Notes under the pieces: generated by a model | Told to the model about the DNA's origin: nothing | The model's input: the letters and a program-made list of their open reading frames with translations, nothing else | Database searches by the model: none | Assembly: GCF_041379945.2 (NCBI RefSeq) | Contig: NZ_JBFTXJ020000020.1 | Coordinates: forward strand, 1-55,992 | DNA length: 55,992 nt | Source: Aneurinibacillus sp. REN35 | Lineage (GTDB): Bacteria > Bacillota > Bacilli > Aneurinibacillales > Aneurinibacillaceae | Reading direction: 5' to 3' | Position numbers and translations under genes: made by a program | Part shown: positions 34,167 to 44,536 of the stretch, piece by piece | Position numbering within the stretch: position 1 is the first letter of the stretch | Layout: each line of letters opens with the position of its first letter

Positions 34167-36641
34167 ATGATTCGAAATGAATCCGTTACAACAGCAGGGA
34201 AGATAACAGGAAGAATGACGACTGCTTTAGAGGGGGCTAATACGAGAAGCGGTAACTGGCTCTATGCTGTATCACACCAGTGGAGTGCGCTTCATCTGGT
34301 GATGGGTTTTTTGCTGGGACGGGCAGTGATCTTACAGGAGATGTCTCCGTTTGCGGTCCCTTTTTTCGCGGTGATGTATTTCCTAAAGAAAAATCGGCTG
34401 CTTCTGATCATGTTTTCAATTATCGCCGGAAGCGCGATGCAGTCGATGGAGATCGCTTCGGCAAATTTTCTCGGAATGGCAATGGTGCTGGTTTTGCTAA
34501 GCGGCATGGAGCGGCACAGGAAGATCGAGCTCAATTACGCCCCGTTGCTTTCATCTCTCGCGGTCCTCCTCAGCTGTGTGACGGTAGATTACATTATGAA
34601 CAAGCTAAGTTGGTATTCATTCTTCATGGACGGAGTTGCGGCGCTGCTTAGTTTGATTCTTACGCTTATTTTTGTTCAGGCGATTCCAATCCTTACATCC
34701 AAGCGTAGCCACCAGCATCTGCGAACGGAAGAAATTATCTGCTTAATTATTCTGCTAGGATCCATTATGACGGGAACGGTCGGATGGATTGTACAGGATG
34801 TATCGGTCGATAATACACTCTCACGTTATTTGGTTCTGCTTTTTGCGGCCGTAGGTGGGGGGACGGTTGGTGCTGCTGTGGGAGTTGTAACCGGACTTGT
34901 ATTGAGTCTGGCTAACATAGATGCCATTCATCAGATTAGTCTCTTGGCGTTCTCCGGATTGCTGGCCGGTCTGCTTAAGGAGGGGAAGAAATGGACAGTG
35001 GCCTTAGGTCTTCTTATTGGCTCCTCCATTCTTACCGTCTATGTAGGCGAACAGAGAGAGATACTGCAATCGACGCTTGAGACATTCGCGGCTGTGCTGC
35101 TTTTCTTATTCACCCCGAGATTTGTGATGAATGAAATCGCAAAATTTATCCCGGGAACAGAAGAGAACGCAAGCTCGCAACAACAATATTTACGAAAGGT
35201 GCGTGATGTGACAGTCGGAAAGATGGATCAGTTCGCCCATCTCTTCACGAAGCTCTCCGAAACATTTGCTGTGCCTTATATGGCGGAGCCGCCGAGCGAA
35301 GAGACGAGTAAAGATTATTTTCTAGGTGAGGTGATGAAGAATACATGCCAGCGGTGCTGGAAGAAGGATCAGTGCTGGAACCGAGAGTTTGATGATACGT
35401 ACGAAGCGCTTACTGAGATGATGCGCATTATGAAAAGGGACGGTGAAGTTAACCTTAACGAGATGCCGAAGGATTGGCTGCGCAAATGTGTAAAGCAAGA
35501 TCGGATGCTGACCTACATGGAGCAGGAATATGTACGCTGGCAGACCCAACTGCATCTTAAACAGCAGATTGCTGAAAGTCGACGGCTCGTAGCCGAGCAG
35601 TTAGCGGGTGTCTCGCGTGTCATGCAGAACTTCGCCCGTGAAGTACAGAAGGAAGGCATTCATCTGCATGTGCAGGAACAGCAAATTTTTGGGGCATTGG
35701 AAGGAGTGGGGCTATCGATACGTAACGTGGATATCATGAATCTAGAAGAAGGGAAGGTGGACATTGAAATTACCCAGCCGTCCTGTCACGGCAGAGATGA
35801 ATGTTCGAAAATTATCGCTCCGCTGCTCACGGATATTCTGGGTGAGAAAATTACCGTCAAAAACAAAAACTGCCAGGCACTTGAAGACGGAACGTGCCGC
35901 ATGTGCCTTGGTTCAGCCCAAACATTTGAGATTGAAACAGGCGTAGCCGGCGCCGCTAAAGGAGGACAGCTTCTATCCGGTGACTGCTTTAAAATTATGG
36001 AATTCGGAAGCGGAAAGATGGCGCTCGCTATGAGCGATGGGATGGGCAACGGAGAGAGAGCATACATGGAAAGCTCTTCAACGCTTGAGCTTTTGCAGCA
36101 ATTGCTCGAATCGGGTATGGAGGAGACGCTGAGCATTAAATCAGTCAACACAGTGCTCTCTCTCCGTTCGCCGGATGAAGTATTCGCTACGGTTGATCTG
36201 GCTTTGATCGACCAGCATAATGGTCAGGCGAAGTTTATCAAGACCGGTTCTACGCCAAGCTTTATTAAGCGGGGCAGGGAAGTCATCCCGATCTCGGCGA
36301 ATAACTTGCCGATCGGTATTATTGACGATATTGATGTTGATATTGTGAGCTACCAGCTCAAGCCAGGTGATTTGTTAATTATGATGACAGACGGCATCTA
36401 TGAGGCGCCGCGCGTAGAGAACAAAAACTTATGGATGAAACGAAAAATCTCCGAGTTAAAAACAAATGAACCCCAGGAGGTGGCTGATTGTCTGTTAGAG
36501 CTCATTATTCGTCAGCATTACGGTGAGATTCCTGATGATATGACGGTCATGGTGGCGCGTATTGAACATTACATGCTGCCGTGGGCGACAATTCCGGTAC
36601 CGAATGCTCCGAAAATTGAGCGGCCCCGTTATGTAAGCTAA
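34167..36641 (+). CDS. spoIIE: Stage II sporulation protein E
   Basis: Membrane PP2C phosphatase that dephosphorylates SpoIIAA and so releases sigma-F in the forespore; also helps assemble the polar FtsZ ring. N-terminal multi-span membrane region (about 45-320), central FtsZ-interaction region and a C-terminal PP2C domain with the metal motif SDGMGNG (D624) and MTDGIYEAP. I start at ATG 34167, 9 bp after AGGTGG (824 aa; B. subtilis 827). yabS and yabT, which follow in B. subtilis, are missing. Confidence 0.97.
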   Translation: MIRNESVTTAGKITGRMTTALEGANTRSGNWLYAVSHQWSALHLVMGFLLGRAVILQEMSPFAVPFFAVMYFLKKNRLLLIMFSIIAGSAMQSMEIASANFLGMAMVLVLLSGMERHRKIELNYAPLLSSLAVLLSCVTVDYIMNKLSWYSFFMDGVAALLSLILTLIFVQAIPILTSKRSHQHLRTEEIICLIILLGSIMTGTVGWIVQDVSVDNTLSRYLVLLFAAVGGGTVGAAVGVVTGLVLSLANIDAIHQISLLAFSGLLAGLLKEGKKWTVALGLLIGSSILTVYVGEQREILQSTLETFAAVLLFLFTPRFVMNEIAKFIPGTEENASSQQQYLRKVRDVTVGKMDQFAHLFTKLSETFAVPYMAEPPSEETSKDYFLGEVMKNTCQRCWKKDQCWNREFDDTYEALTEMMRIMKRDGEVNLNEMPKDWLRKCVKQDRMLTYMEQEYVRWQTQLHLKQQIAESRRLVAEQLAGVSRVMQNFAREVQKEGIHLHVQEQQIFGALEGVGLSIRNVDIMNLEEGKVDIEITQPSCHGRDECSKIIAPLLTDILGEKITVKNKNCQALEDGTCRMCLGSAQTFEIETGVAGAAKGGQLLSGDCFKIMEFGSGKMALAMSDGMGNGERAYMESSSTLELLQQLLESGMEETLSIKSVNTVLSLRSPDEVFATVDLALIDQHNGQAKFIKTGSTPSFIKRGREVIPISANNLPIGIIDDIDVDIVSYQLKPGDLLIMMTDGIYEAPRVENKNLWMKRKISELKTNEPQEVADCLLELIIRQHYGEIPDDMTVMVARIEHYMLPWATIPVPNAPKIERPRYVS

Positions 36642-36653
36642 AATAAAAGACAT

Positions 36654-36701
36654 TGCCACGCCCTAACATAGCGGATGGTTGGGGCGCGGCATTTTTTTTT
36701 G
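36654..36701 (+). terminator. Terminator of spoIIE
   Basis: 14-position stem (36654-36667 with 36678-36691, one mismatch, one G-U) followed by nine T. Confidence 0.88.
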
Positions 36702-36807
36702 TTATAGTTAAAAAACAAATGAAATTTTTTTGAAACCTATGGGAAATATGATGCGTATAGTTATATAGGTCGGCATTTCTCTGGCCGCATGATTGAAGGT
36801 GGAACCT

Positions 36808-38211
36808 TTGCTTGAGCAAATGAAGAAAACGATACAGGCTTACGGCTTATTAAAGACAGGCGACTCGGTAGTGGCAGCTGTATCAGGTGGTCCCGATTCG
36901 GTGGCATTAGTACATGCGCTCGCTTCTCTGCGAGAAGAATATGAATGGACACTTGCCGCAGCACACCTTGATCATCAATTTCGGGGTGAAGAGTCAAAAG
37001 AAGACAGCCGCTATGTTCAGCGCCTGTGTGCGGAGATGAATATTCCGTGTTTTGTGGAGTCTATTGATGTTCCGCGTTTTATTACAGAGACAGGACTGAA
37101 TCTTCAAGAAGCTGCGCGGCAGGTTCGCTACCGTTTTCTTATGCAGGTAGCAAAAGACATGGGAGGCGCTAAGATCGCGACGGCTCATCATGCAGACGAC
37201 CAGTTGGAGACGATGTTAATGCGTCTTGTGCGAGGCACAAGTGTGGAAGGGTTGTCAGGCATTCCGCTGCGTCGACACGAGAATAACATCGATATCGTTC
37301 GTCCGCTGCTTGAAGTCTCACGCGATCAAATTGAGCGTTATTGCAAGGAACACGGAATGATTCCGCGTCAGGATCAAAGCAATTTCAGCGACAAGTATTT
37401 GCGCAATCGGATTCGTCTACATTGGATCCCGCTTATGCGGCAAGAAAATCCGCAGATATCCGATACTACAGCACAGCTTGCAAGCCTGCTTAGGGAGGAG
37501 AATGACTATCTGCGGCAGGAGAGTGAAGCCAATCTTTCGTCTATTGTAGAAGATTGGAGCGCCAATACAATAATCATAAGACAAAATGACTTTCTGGCGC
37601 ATCACCTTGCTTTACAAAGGAGGATGATTAAACTAATATTAAGTTATCTGCTGAAAAGCGACATAAAAGAAACAGGGTATGTGCATATTGAAAACATACG
37701 CGAAATCATCGAAGGTACAAACCCGGCAGCCTGTATCCATTTACCTGGACAATTGCAGGTGCGCAGAGAGTATCAACGAGTGATTTTCTCATCTATTTCA
37801 GACACAACTTCAATACCCCCCTACATATATTCTTTGGATATTCCCGGGCAGACGTACATTCCGGAAATTGATCGGACGATCCATTGCTATTATGGGAGCA
37901 GGGATGAGAAACAGCACCTGACAAAAGGTGTGTTCGCCGTGTTTGATCCGGCAATCGTTAAGGGTAAACTATACGTAAGGCAACGGCGTGCTGGAGATCG
38001 AATACAGCCTCTAGGCATGCTCGGAACCAAGAAGGTAAAGGATGTCCTTATCGATAAGAAGATTCCCCGCGACAAGCGAGATCGAATTCCTCTTCTGACC
38101 GATGATGAACACATTCTCTGGATCCCTGGCGTGAAGCGTTCGAGTTGGTATGTGCCGCACATGGAAGCGGATGTCGTATTGTATGTAGTGCTTGATTCGT
38201 CGCTTTTTTGA
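36808..38211 (+). CDS. tilS: tRNA(Ile)-lysidine synthetase
   Basis: Converts C34 of the CAU-anticodon tRNA-Ile to lysidine so that it reads AUA. PP-loop SGGPDS at 26-31 and the TilS signature [25 protein letters not shown] follow; a C-terminal substrate-binding domain ends the protein. TTG 36808 is chosen because AAGGTGG ends 5 bp before it; TTG 36793 and GTG 36799 lie too close to or before that site. 467 aa. hpt follows, as in B. subtilis. Confidence 0.93.
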   Translation: MLEQMKKTIQAYGLLKTGDSVVAAVSGGPDSVALVHALASLREEYEWTLAAAHLDHQFRGEESKEDSRYVQRLCAEMNIPCFVESIDVPRFITETGLNLQEAARQVRYRFLMQVAKDMGGAKIATAHHADDQLETMLMRLVRGTSVEGLSGIPLRRHENNIDIVRPLLEVSRDQIERYCKEHGMIPRQDQSNFSDKYLRNRIRLHWIPLMRQENPQISDTTAQLASLLREENDYLRQESEANLSSIVEDWSANTIIIRQNDFLAHHLALQRRMIKLILSYLLKSDIKETGYVHIENIREIIEGTNPAACIHLPGQLQVRREYQRVIFSSISDTTSIPPYIYSLDIPGQTYIPEIDRTIHCYYGSRDEKQHLTKGVFAVFDPAIVKGKLYVRQRRAGDRIQPLGMLGTKKVKDVLIDKKIPRDKRDRIPLLTDDEHILWIPGVKRSSWYVPHMEADVVLYVVLDSSLF

Positions 38212-38239
38212 CAATTTCATCTCTCTTTGTAGCTATGGG

Positions 38240-38268
38240 TGTACATTGCGTGGCCAGAAGAGTATGAT
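38240..38268 (+). promoter_or_regulatory. Candidate hpt promoter
   Basis: TGTACA (38240-38245), 17-bp spacer, TATGAT (38263-38268). Same hexamers and spacing as the candidate nadA promoter. Confidence 0.5.
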
Positions 38269-38317
38269 TGACAGCGGAATGCAAAATTGTGACCGTGTTC
38301 ATACCAGGAGGTTCATC

Positions 38318-38854
38318 ATGGAAAAAGACATTCAGGAAGTGCTTGTGACAGAAGAAGAAATTGCGGAAAAAGTTCGCGAGTTGGGGCGTACTCTCTCTGG
38401 AGAATATGCGGATAAAAACCCACTCGTTATTTGTGTTTTACGGGGAGGCGCTCCGTTTATGACAGACTTGGTGCGCCGCATGGATATTCCGCTTGAGATG
38501 GACTTTATGGCCGTATCAAGCTATGGAGCTTCCACCCAATCCTCAGGGGTTGTACGAATTATGAAGGACCTGGATACTTCTGTGGAAAACCGTCACATTA
38601 TTATTGTCGAAGATATTATCGACAGCGGACTGACACTTAGCTATTTGATTGATGTTATTGAACGACGCAATGCCGCTTCTGTTAAGGTGGTGACGTTACT
38701 TGACAAGCCGGCACGCCGCACCGTCGACTTGAAGCCGGATTATTGCGGATTTCAGATTCCGGACGCATTTGTTGTCGGCTATGGACTCGATTACGCAGAG
38801 AAGTACCGTAATCTCCCTTATATCGGAATCCTGAAGCCTGAAGTATATAGCTAA
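38318..38854 (+). CDS. hpt: Hypoxanthine(-guanine) phosphoribosyltransferase
   Basis: Salvages hypoxanthine and guanine to IMP/GMP with PRPP. PRPP loop [14 protein letters not shown] and the LRGGAPF and MAVSSYG motifs are typical. 178 aa. ATG 38318 after CAGGAGG; the longer open frame from 38192 overlaps tilS and is not used. In B. subtilis Hpt works with TilS upstream and is implicated in ftsH expression. Confidence 0.97.
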   Translation: MEKDIQEVLVTEEEIAEKVRELGRTLSGEYADKNPLVICVLRGGAPFMTDLVRRMDIPLEMDFMAVSSYGASTQSSGVVRIMKDLDTSVENRHIIIVEDIIDSGLTLSYLIDVIERRNAASVKVVTLLDKPARRTVDLKPDYCGFQIPDAFVVGYGLDYAEKYRNLPYIGILKPEVYS

Positions 38855-38863
38855 ACTGATAAG

Positions 38864-38893
38864 TTGTGAACGTTAAGTTCCATGTGGTAAAAT
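38864..38893 (+). promoter_or_regulatory. Candidate ftsH promoter
   Basis: TTGTGA (38864-38869), 18-bp spacer, TAAAAT (38888-38893), with TGG before the -10. Confidence 0.6.
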
Positions 38894-38927
38894 AATGTAG
38901 GTGTTTGAGCGCGAGAGGAGGTAAGGA

Positions 38928-40868
38928 ATGAATCGGTTCTTCCGCAATACAGGATTTTATCTGCTAATTATTCTAGTAACGGTTGGGATTGTCAATTTCA
39001 TTACCAACCAGGGTACGGACACGTCGAAGATCCCTTACAACAAGTTCCGTCAGTACCTTAACCAGGGTCAAGTTGCCGAACTGCAGATTCGTCCTGACCG
39101 AGGTACATATTATATTCAGGGTAAGTTGAAGGATCAGACGATCTTCTATACGAATGGGCCGCTTTATGATAATGCGAAGCTGCTGCAGGAAGTAGAAGAA
39201 GCGAATCTGGCAAAAGAAGAGTATCTAGAACAGAAAGGTGATTCTGTCTGGCTTACTTTTCTTACCTCAATTATTCCTTTTGTGATCATCTTTATTTTAT
39301 TCTTCTTCCTGTTGAACCAGGCCCAGGGTGGCGGCAGCAGGGTTATGAACTTCGGTAAAAGCAAAGCGAAGTTATATAATGATGAGAAGAAGAAGGTTAC
39401 ATTTAACGATGTAGCCGGTGCGGATGAAGAAAAAGCCGAACTGGTTGAGGTCGTAGAGTTTTTGAAAGATCCGCGTAAGTTTGCCGCGGTTGGAGCGCGT
39501 ATTCCAAAAGGGGTGCTCCTTGTCGGTCCTCCGGGTACGGGTAAGACGCTATTAGCACGGGCTGTCGCTGGTGAAGCGGGTGTGCCGTTCTTTAGCATTA
39601 GTGGTTCCGACTTTGTTGAGATGTTTGTCGGTGTCGGTGCTTCGCGTGTGCGTGACTTGTTCGAGAATGCGAAGAAGAACGCTCCATGTATCATTTTCAT
39701 TGATGAGATTGATGCCGTAGGTCGTCAGCGCGGTGCTGGTCTTGGCGGCGGCCATGATGAGCGCGAACAGACGCTTAACCAGTTACTTGTTGAGATGGAT
39801 GGCTTTGGAGCCAACGAAGGAATTATCATTGTGGCGGCGACCAACCGTCCGGATATTCTTGACCCGGCGCTTCTGCGTCCTGGACGTTTTGACCGTCAGA
39901 TTACAGTAGATCGCCCAGATGTAAAAGGCCGCGAAGCAGTACTGAAGGTACATGCGCGCAATAAGCCGCTGGGTGAAGGCGTGGATTTGGATATTATCGC
40001 CCGCCGCACACCGGGCTTTACCGGTGCCGATCTTGAGAACTTATTGAATGAAGCGGCATTGCTTGCAGCACGCCGTAATAAACGCAAAATCGACATGAAT
40101 GAAGTAGATGAAGCTATCGACCGTGTTATTGCCGGTCCGGCTAAGAAGTCCCGTGTCATTAGTGATGATGAGAAGAGACTTGTGGCTTATCATGAAGCCG
40201 GCCATACAATTTGCGGCTACTTCTTAAAAAATGCCGATATGGTGCATAAAGTAACGATCATTCCGCGTGGTAGCGCAGGTGGCTACACGGTTATGCTTCC
40301 AAAAGAAGACCGGTTCTTCGCTACCAGATCCGATCTGTTAGATAAGATCGTAGGTCTGCTTGGCGGACGCGTAGCGGAAGAACTTGTACTTAAAGAAATC
40401 AGTACAGGGGCTCATAATGACTTTGAACGTGCTACAGGTATTGCCCGTCGCATGGTTATGGAGTTCGGAATGAGTACCAACTTAGGACCGATGCAATTTG
40501 GTCAAAGTCAAGGTCAAGTATTCCTTGGCCGCGACTTCGGACATGAGCAGAACTACAGCGATGAGACAGCGCGTCAAATTGACCAAGAGATTCAGACGAT
40601 TATTCGCGATTGTCACCAGCGTTGTACAGACCTGCTTAACGAGCATATGGATAAGCTTGAAGGTGTAGCACAGGCGCTTCTTAAAGTAGAGACGCTGGAT
40701 GCTGAACAAATCAAGAGTATTATCGAGACCGGCTCGCTCTCAAGCGATGTAGGCGAAGTTAAGGAAGTTACGACTGGCGATGTGAAGGTACAGATCACTG
40801 GCAAGCCGGACGACTCCGCGCCAACTCCTGGCATTGATAGCGAAGAGCGCGATCGAAGCGACACATAA
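38928..40868 (+). CDS. ftsH: ATP-dependent zinc metalloprotease FtsH
   Basis: Membrane AAA+ protease degrading misfolded membrane proteins and regulators. Two membrane segments (about 5-22 and 107-130), Walker A GPPGTGKT at 200-207, Walker B IIFIDEID, and the zinc site HEAGH at 422-426. 646 aa, normal. ATG 38928 after GAGGAGG. It has its own candidate promoter and a terminator. Confidence 0.98.
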   Translation: MNRFFRNTGFYLLIILVTVGIVNFITNQGTDTSKIPYNKFRQYLNQGQVAELQIRPDRGTYYIQGKLKDQTIFYTNGPLYDNAKLLQEVEEANLAKEEYLEQKGDSVWLTFLTSIIPFVIIFILFFFLLNQAQGGGSRVMNFGKSKAKLYNDEKKKVTFNDVAGADEEKAELVEVVEFLKDPRKFAAVGARIPKGVLLVGPPGTGKTLLARAVAGEAGVPFFSISGSDFVEMFVGVGASRVRDLFENAKKNAPCIIFIDEIDAVGRQRGAGLGGGHDEREQTLNQLLVEMDGFGANEGIIIVAATNRPDILDPALLRPGRFDRQITVDRPDVKGREAVLKVHARNKPLGEGVDLDIIARRTPGFTGADLENLLNEAALLAARRNKRKIDMNEVDEAIDRVIAGPAKKSRVISDDEKRLVAYHEAGHTICGYFLKNADMVHKVTIIPRGSAGGYTVMLPKEDRFFATRSDLLDKIVGLLGGRVAEELVLKEISTGAHNDFERATGIARRMVMEFGMSTNLGPMQFGQSQGQVFLGRDFGHEQNYSDETARQIDQEIQTIIRDCHQRCTDLLNEHMDKLEGVAQALLKVETLDAEQIKSIIETGSLSSDVGEVKEVTTGDVKVQITGKPDDSAPTPGIDSEERDRSDT

Positions 40869-40879
40869 GCATATAAAGG

Positions 40880-40911
40880 AAGCCTTCCCTGAGATGGGAA
40901 GGCTTTTTTTC
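40880..40911 (+). terminator. Terminator of ftsH
   Basis: Perfect 10-bp stem (40880-40889 with 40896-40905), then seven T. Confidence 0.9.
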
Positions 40912-40979
40912 TATTGAAGAAGGAGGAGGGTGGTATTTTAGTTACTAACATCCTCTTGCTCTTTACCCTGCTTTAGGTG

Positions 40980-41008
40980 TGTACAATTTTTCAGTTTAAA
41001 GGTATGAT
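40980..41008 (+). promoter_or_regulatory. Candidate nadA promoter
   Basis: TGTACA (40980-40985), 17-bp spacer, TATGAT (41003-41008). No clear nicotinate-repressor operator was recognised. Confidence 0.5.
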
Positions 41009-41070
41009 ACAAATATTCTAGTTACCCCGTGGGTATTGTTTTTAAGGATTCATAATGGAGGTTGCTCAAT

Positions 41071-42018
41071 ATGGAAGCGTTAGCTTTAGAGAAGAAGGAA
41101 CAGCGAAACCGGGAACTCCGAGACAAGATCATGCATTTGAAAAAAGAAAGAAATGCAATTATTTTGGCGCATTATTATCAGCGTCCTGAGATTCAAGAAA
41201 TTGCGGATTTTCTTGGTGATTCATTCGGTTTGGCACAGAAAGCAGCAACAACAGATGCTGATGTTATTGTATTCTGTGGTGTTCATTTTATGGGAGAAAG
41301 CGCGAAAATTTTGAACATGGACAAAACGGTTCTCATTCCAGATGAACGTGCCGGCTGTCCTATGGCGGACATGGTAAATGTAGGCGGTCTCAAAAAAGTA
41401 AAAGCCCAGCATCCCAACGCGAAAGTGGTCGCATACATTAATACGTCTGCCGATGTGAAAGCGGAGACAGATATCTGCTGTACATCATCCAATGCAAAGA
41501 ATGTAATTGAATCTATTGATGCAGAAGAAATCATCTGGGTTCCGGATAAAAATCTAGGGCATTGGGTATCTCAATTCACTGATAAGAAGATGATTATTTG
41601 GGAAGGGTATTGCAATACACATGACCAGTTAACGGTAGAAGATGTACAAAAGCTCAAAGAAGAGCATCCCGATGCTCAGTTTGTCGTACATCCTGAATGC
41701 CGCCCGGAAGTTGTAGCGATGGGTGATTTTGTTGGAAGTACGACGGGCATCCTTAACTATTGTCGTGAAACAAATCACAAGAAGTTCATCGTTGGAACAG
41801 AAGACGGTGTAGGATATAAGCTGCGTTTGGACAGCCCGGATAAAGAATTTATCTTTGCTTCAAAATATCTGGTTTGCCCGAACATGAAGGTCAATAACCT
41901 CAAAAAAATTGCTGATTGCTTGGAGACTATGCAGCCGCAGATTTATGTGCCGGAAGATATCGCGGATAAGGCGCGCGCTTCCCTTGAGCGAATGCTGTCT
42001 GTCGAAGCGGTTCAGTAA
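41071..42018 (+). CDS. nadA: Quinolinate synthase
   Basis: [4Fe-4S] enzyme joining iminoaspartate and dihydroxyacetone phosphate to quinolinate, the second step of de novo NAD synthesis. AHYYQRPEIQEIADFLGDS is the substrate region; cluster cysteines are seen in FCGVHFM, HPECRPEV and LVCPNMK. 315 aa, a short form without extra domains. I start at ATG 41071, 9 bp after GGAGG; TTG 41062 is too near that site. First gene of nadA-nadB-nadC, not found between ftsH and coaX in B. subtilis. Confidence 0.95.
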   Translation: MEALALEKKEQRNRELRDKIMHLKKERNAIILAHYYQRPEIQEIADFLGDSFGLAQKAATTDADVIVFCGVHFMGESAKILNMDKTVLIPDERAGCPMADMVNVGGLKKVKAQHPNAKVVAYINTSADVKAETDICCTSSNAKNVIESIDAEEIIWVPDKNLGHWVSQFTDKKMIIWEGYCNTHDQLTVEDVQKLKEEHPDAQFVVHPECRPEVVAMGDFVGSTTGILNYCRETNHKKFIVGTEDGVGYKLRLDSPDKEFIFASKYLVCPNMKVNNLKKIADCLETMQPQIYVPEDIADKARASLERMLSVEAVQ

Positions 42019-42053
42019 TCGGCAAAGGGTGTTAAGAAAGAAGGGTAAATCAG

Positions 42054-43679
42054 ATGGTGCCACGCTATGTCATTGATTTTAAGCTAGCTGAACTTGAAAC
42101 ATATAAGACAGATGTGCTGGTGATCGGTTCAGGAATTGCCGGATTATATACGGCACTTAAGCTAAGTGAGCGGCACAATGTGATGTTGCTCAGTAAAACG
42201 GCGCTAACACAAAGCAATACGCGTTATGCCCAGGGCGGTATCGCAGCCGTAACAGCAGAGACCGATTCTCCAGAGCTGCACCGACAAGATACGCTGATTG
42301 CAGGTGCTGGTATCTGTTTAGGTGAAGCGGTGGATGTACTCGTGAATGAAGGGCCTTCCTGTATTACCGATTTGATTCGTTACGGGACAAAGTTCGATGA
42401 GGAAGATGGCGTGCTTGCGTTAACGAGAGAGGGAGCGCACAGCCAGCGGCGCATTCTGCATGCGCAGGGAGATGCAACCGGCGCGGAGATTGTACGCGCC
42501 TTATCGCAATGTACGCTGACCAACAAACGTATTACAATTCTTGAGAATCATTTTACGCTTGATCTGGTGACTCATCAAGGTGAATGCATCGGCGCACTTG
42601 TACGCAAGCCCGATGGTAAGGTTATCTATGTACGTGCTAATGCTACAATATTGGCTACCGGCGGAGCCGGACAATTGTATCGCTATACCACCAACCCGGA
42701 AATTGCCACAGGCGATGGAATGGCTATGGCATACCGGGCTGGTGCTTATATTAAAGACGTGGAATTCATCCAGTTTCATCCAACCTCGTTATGTTACCCA
42801 GGCGCTCCTCGGTTTCTTATATCTGAAGCGGTGCGAGGTGAGGGAGCGGTCCTGCGCAATATAAAGGGAGAGCGCTTCATGGAGAAATACCATCCGTTGA
42901 AAGAGCTCGCTCCCCGAGATGTGGTTGCGCGCGCGATGGTGTCTGAAATGGAATCAACTGGTTCCACGTTCGTTTACTTGGATATTACCCATGAATCAGA
43001 GGAGTTAATCAAGCATCGTTTTCCTACGATTCATAAGGTTTGCCTTCGTTATGGTTTGGATATGGTGACAGATTGGATTCCGGTTGCACCAGCTGCACAT
43101 TATATTATGGGCGGTATCAAGACAGATCTGTATGGGGAGACAGCGACACAGCGCTTATTCGCCTGTGGCGAAGTATCATGTACAGGTGTGCACGGAGCCA
43201 ATCGCTTAGCCAGCAATTCACTTGCAGAAGCTCTGGTATTTGGACGTCGCATTGCACAGCGAGTAGGCGAGCTTGATGATATTGGTGATGACATTCCGTT
43301 TGTATCCTTTTCCTTAATGCGCCAGCATACGATGAAAAGCGATACGGTTATGGAGAGGAAACTCCGGCTGCAAAAGCTTATGGTCGCACATGTCGGATTA
43401 AAGCGTGACGAAAGAGGACTTACGAAAGCTGTACGTGAGCTGGAGCGTTATGTAAAAGCATTTCGGATGAAGGTAGAGAAACCGGAAGAGCTTGAGTATC
43501 TGAACTTATTAACGTGCGCATGTCTGGTTGCGAATGCGGCGCTCCTGCGGGAAGAAAGCCGTGGAGGTCATTATCGTGAGGATTTCTCGAAGAAAGATGA
43601 TCTAGTATGGCGCAAGCATATTGTGCAGTCGATTGAAGACGGGGTTTTAGAGGAGAGAAATACAAATGAAGATGAATAA
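42054..43679 (+). CDS. nadB: L-aspartate oxidase
   Basis: FAD enzyme oxidising aspartate to iminoaspartate, the substrate of NadA. N-terminal dinucleotide-binding GSGIAGLYTAL (about 25-35), SQRRILHAQGDATG and HPTSLCYPGAPRFLISEAVRGEGA for FAD and substrate, and a C-terminal helical succinate-dehydrogenase-like domain. 541 aa. ATG 42054. Its 3' end overlaps nadC by 14 bp. Confidence 0.97.
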   Translation: MVPRYVIDFKLAELETYKTDVLVIGSGIAGLYTALKLSERHNVMLLSKTALTQSNTRYAQGGIAAVTAETDSPELHRQDTLIAGAGICLGEAVDVLVNEGPSCITDLIRYGTKFDEEDGVLALTREGAHSQRRILHAQGDATGAEIVRALSQCTLTNKRITILENHFTLDLVTHQGECIGALVRKPDGKVIYVRANATILATGGAGQLYRYTTNPEIATGDGMAMAYRAGAYIKDVEFIQFHPTSLCYPGAPRFLISEAVRGEGAVLRNIKGERFMEKYHPLKELAPRDVVARAMVSEMESTGSTFVYLDITHESEELIKHRFPTIHKVCLRYGLDMVTDWIPVAPAAHYIMGGIKTDLYGETATQRLFACGEVSCTGVHGANRLASNSLAEALVFGRRIAQRVGELDDIGDDIPFVSFSLMRQHTMKSDTVMERKLRLQKLMVAHVGLKRDERGLTKAVRELERYVKAFRMKVEKPEELEYLNLLTCACLVANAALLREESRGGHYREDFSKKDDLVWRKHIVQSIEDGVLEERNTNEDE

Positions 43680-44520
43680 ACAACTGCTTGATCGGCAGAT
43701 TGAGATGTGGCTTCAAGAGGACATTGGCTTCGGTGATGTAACAAGCCTTGCGACCGTACCGGAAGACCTTGATGGAGTAGGGATTCTATACGCCAAGCAG
43801 GATGGTGTCATAGCAGGTCTTGATGTAGCGCAGCGTGTCTTTACATGTCTCGATGCATCACTTGTCTTTTCACCAAAGGTAATGGAGGGGGCTTTTGTTG
43901 AAAAAGGCACGATGATTGCTCAAGTAGAAGGGTCGGTACAAAGCGTGCTCGGCGGTGAGCGTCTTGCTCTTAACTTATTGCAGCGCATGTCCGGCATTGC
44001 TACATTGACCCGGCAATATGTAGAAAAAGCGCGGATGGCAAGTGAAAAAGTTCGCATAGTCGATACGCGCAAGACGACGCCGGGCCTGCGGATGCTTGAA
44101 AAGTATGCAGTAACGGTAGGCGGCGGACATAATCATCGCCTGGGTTTATTTGATGCAGTAATGATTAAGGATAATCATATTAAGGCTGCTGGCGGCATCG
44201 GTGCTGCTGTATCCTTTGCGCGCCAAGCTATTCCGCATACGATGCGTGTAGAAGTGGAAGTGGAGACGCTTGTACAGCTAGAAGAAGCAATCGGAGCGAA
44301 CCCTGATATTATCATGTTGGATAATATGGATTTGGATACAATGAGAGAAGCCGTGCGTCGTGTAGACGGACGGATGATTGTAGAGGCTTCAGGCGGTGTC
44401 AATCTTGATACGGTGCAGGGAATTGCAGCCACAGGGGTGGACATTATTTCTGTTGGGAGTTTGACACACTCTGTGTCTGCATTAGACATTAGTCTGGATC
44501 TAAATGAAAGAAAACGATAG
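43666..44520 (+). CDS. nadC: Nicotinate-nucleotide pyrophosphorylase (carboxylating)
   Basis: Converts quinolinate and PRPP to nicotinate mononucleotide and CO2. TRKTTPGLRMLEKYAV, GGGHNHRLGLFDAVMIKDNH and DNMDLDTMREAV are the quinolinate PRTase signatures. 284 aa. Start ATG 43666 (also ATG 43672) lies in the nadB 3' end, with AGGAG upstream, so the two are coupled. It completes the de novo NAD branch. Confidence 0.97.
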   Translation: MKMNKQLLDRQIEMWLQEDIGFGDVTSLATVPEDLDGVGILYAKQDGVIAGLDVAQRVFTCLDASLVFSPKVMEGAFVEKGTMIAQVEGSVQSVLGGERLALNLLQRMSGIATLTRQYVEKARMASEKVRIVDTRKTTPGLRMLEKYAVTVGGGHNHRLGLFDAVMIKDNHIKAAGGIGAAVSFARQAIPHTMRVEVEVETLVQLEEAIGANPDIIMLDNMDLDTMREAVRRVDGRMIVEASGGVNLDTVQGIAATGVDIISVGSLTHSVSALDISLDLNERKR

Positions 44521-44536
44521 GTAGGGACGCGATACG

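Noticed and set aside
40917-40976. Strong SD-like purine tract (AAGGAGGAGGG) followed by a 13-codon hydrophobic frame
   Set aside because: The only in-frame start would be ATT, and no promoter separates it from the ftsH terminator; too little to call a micropeptide.
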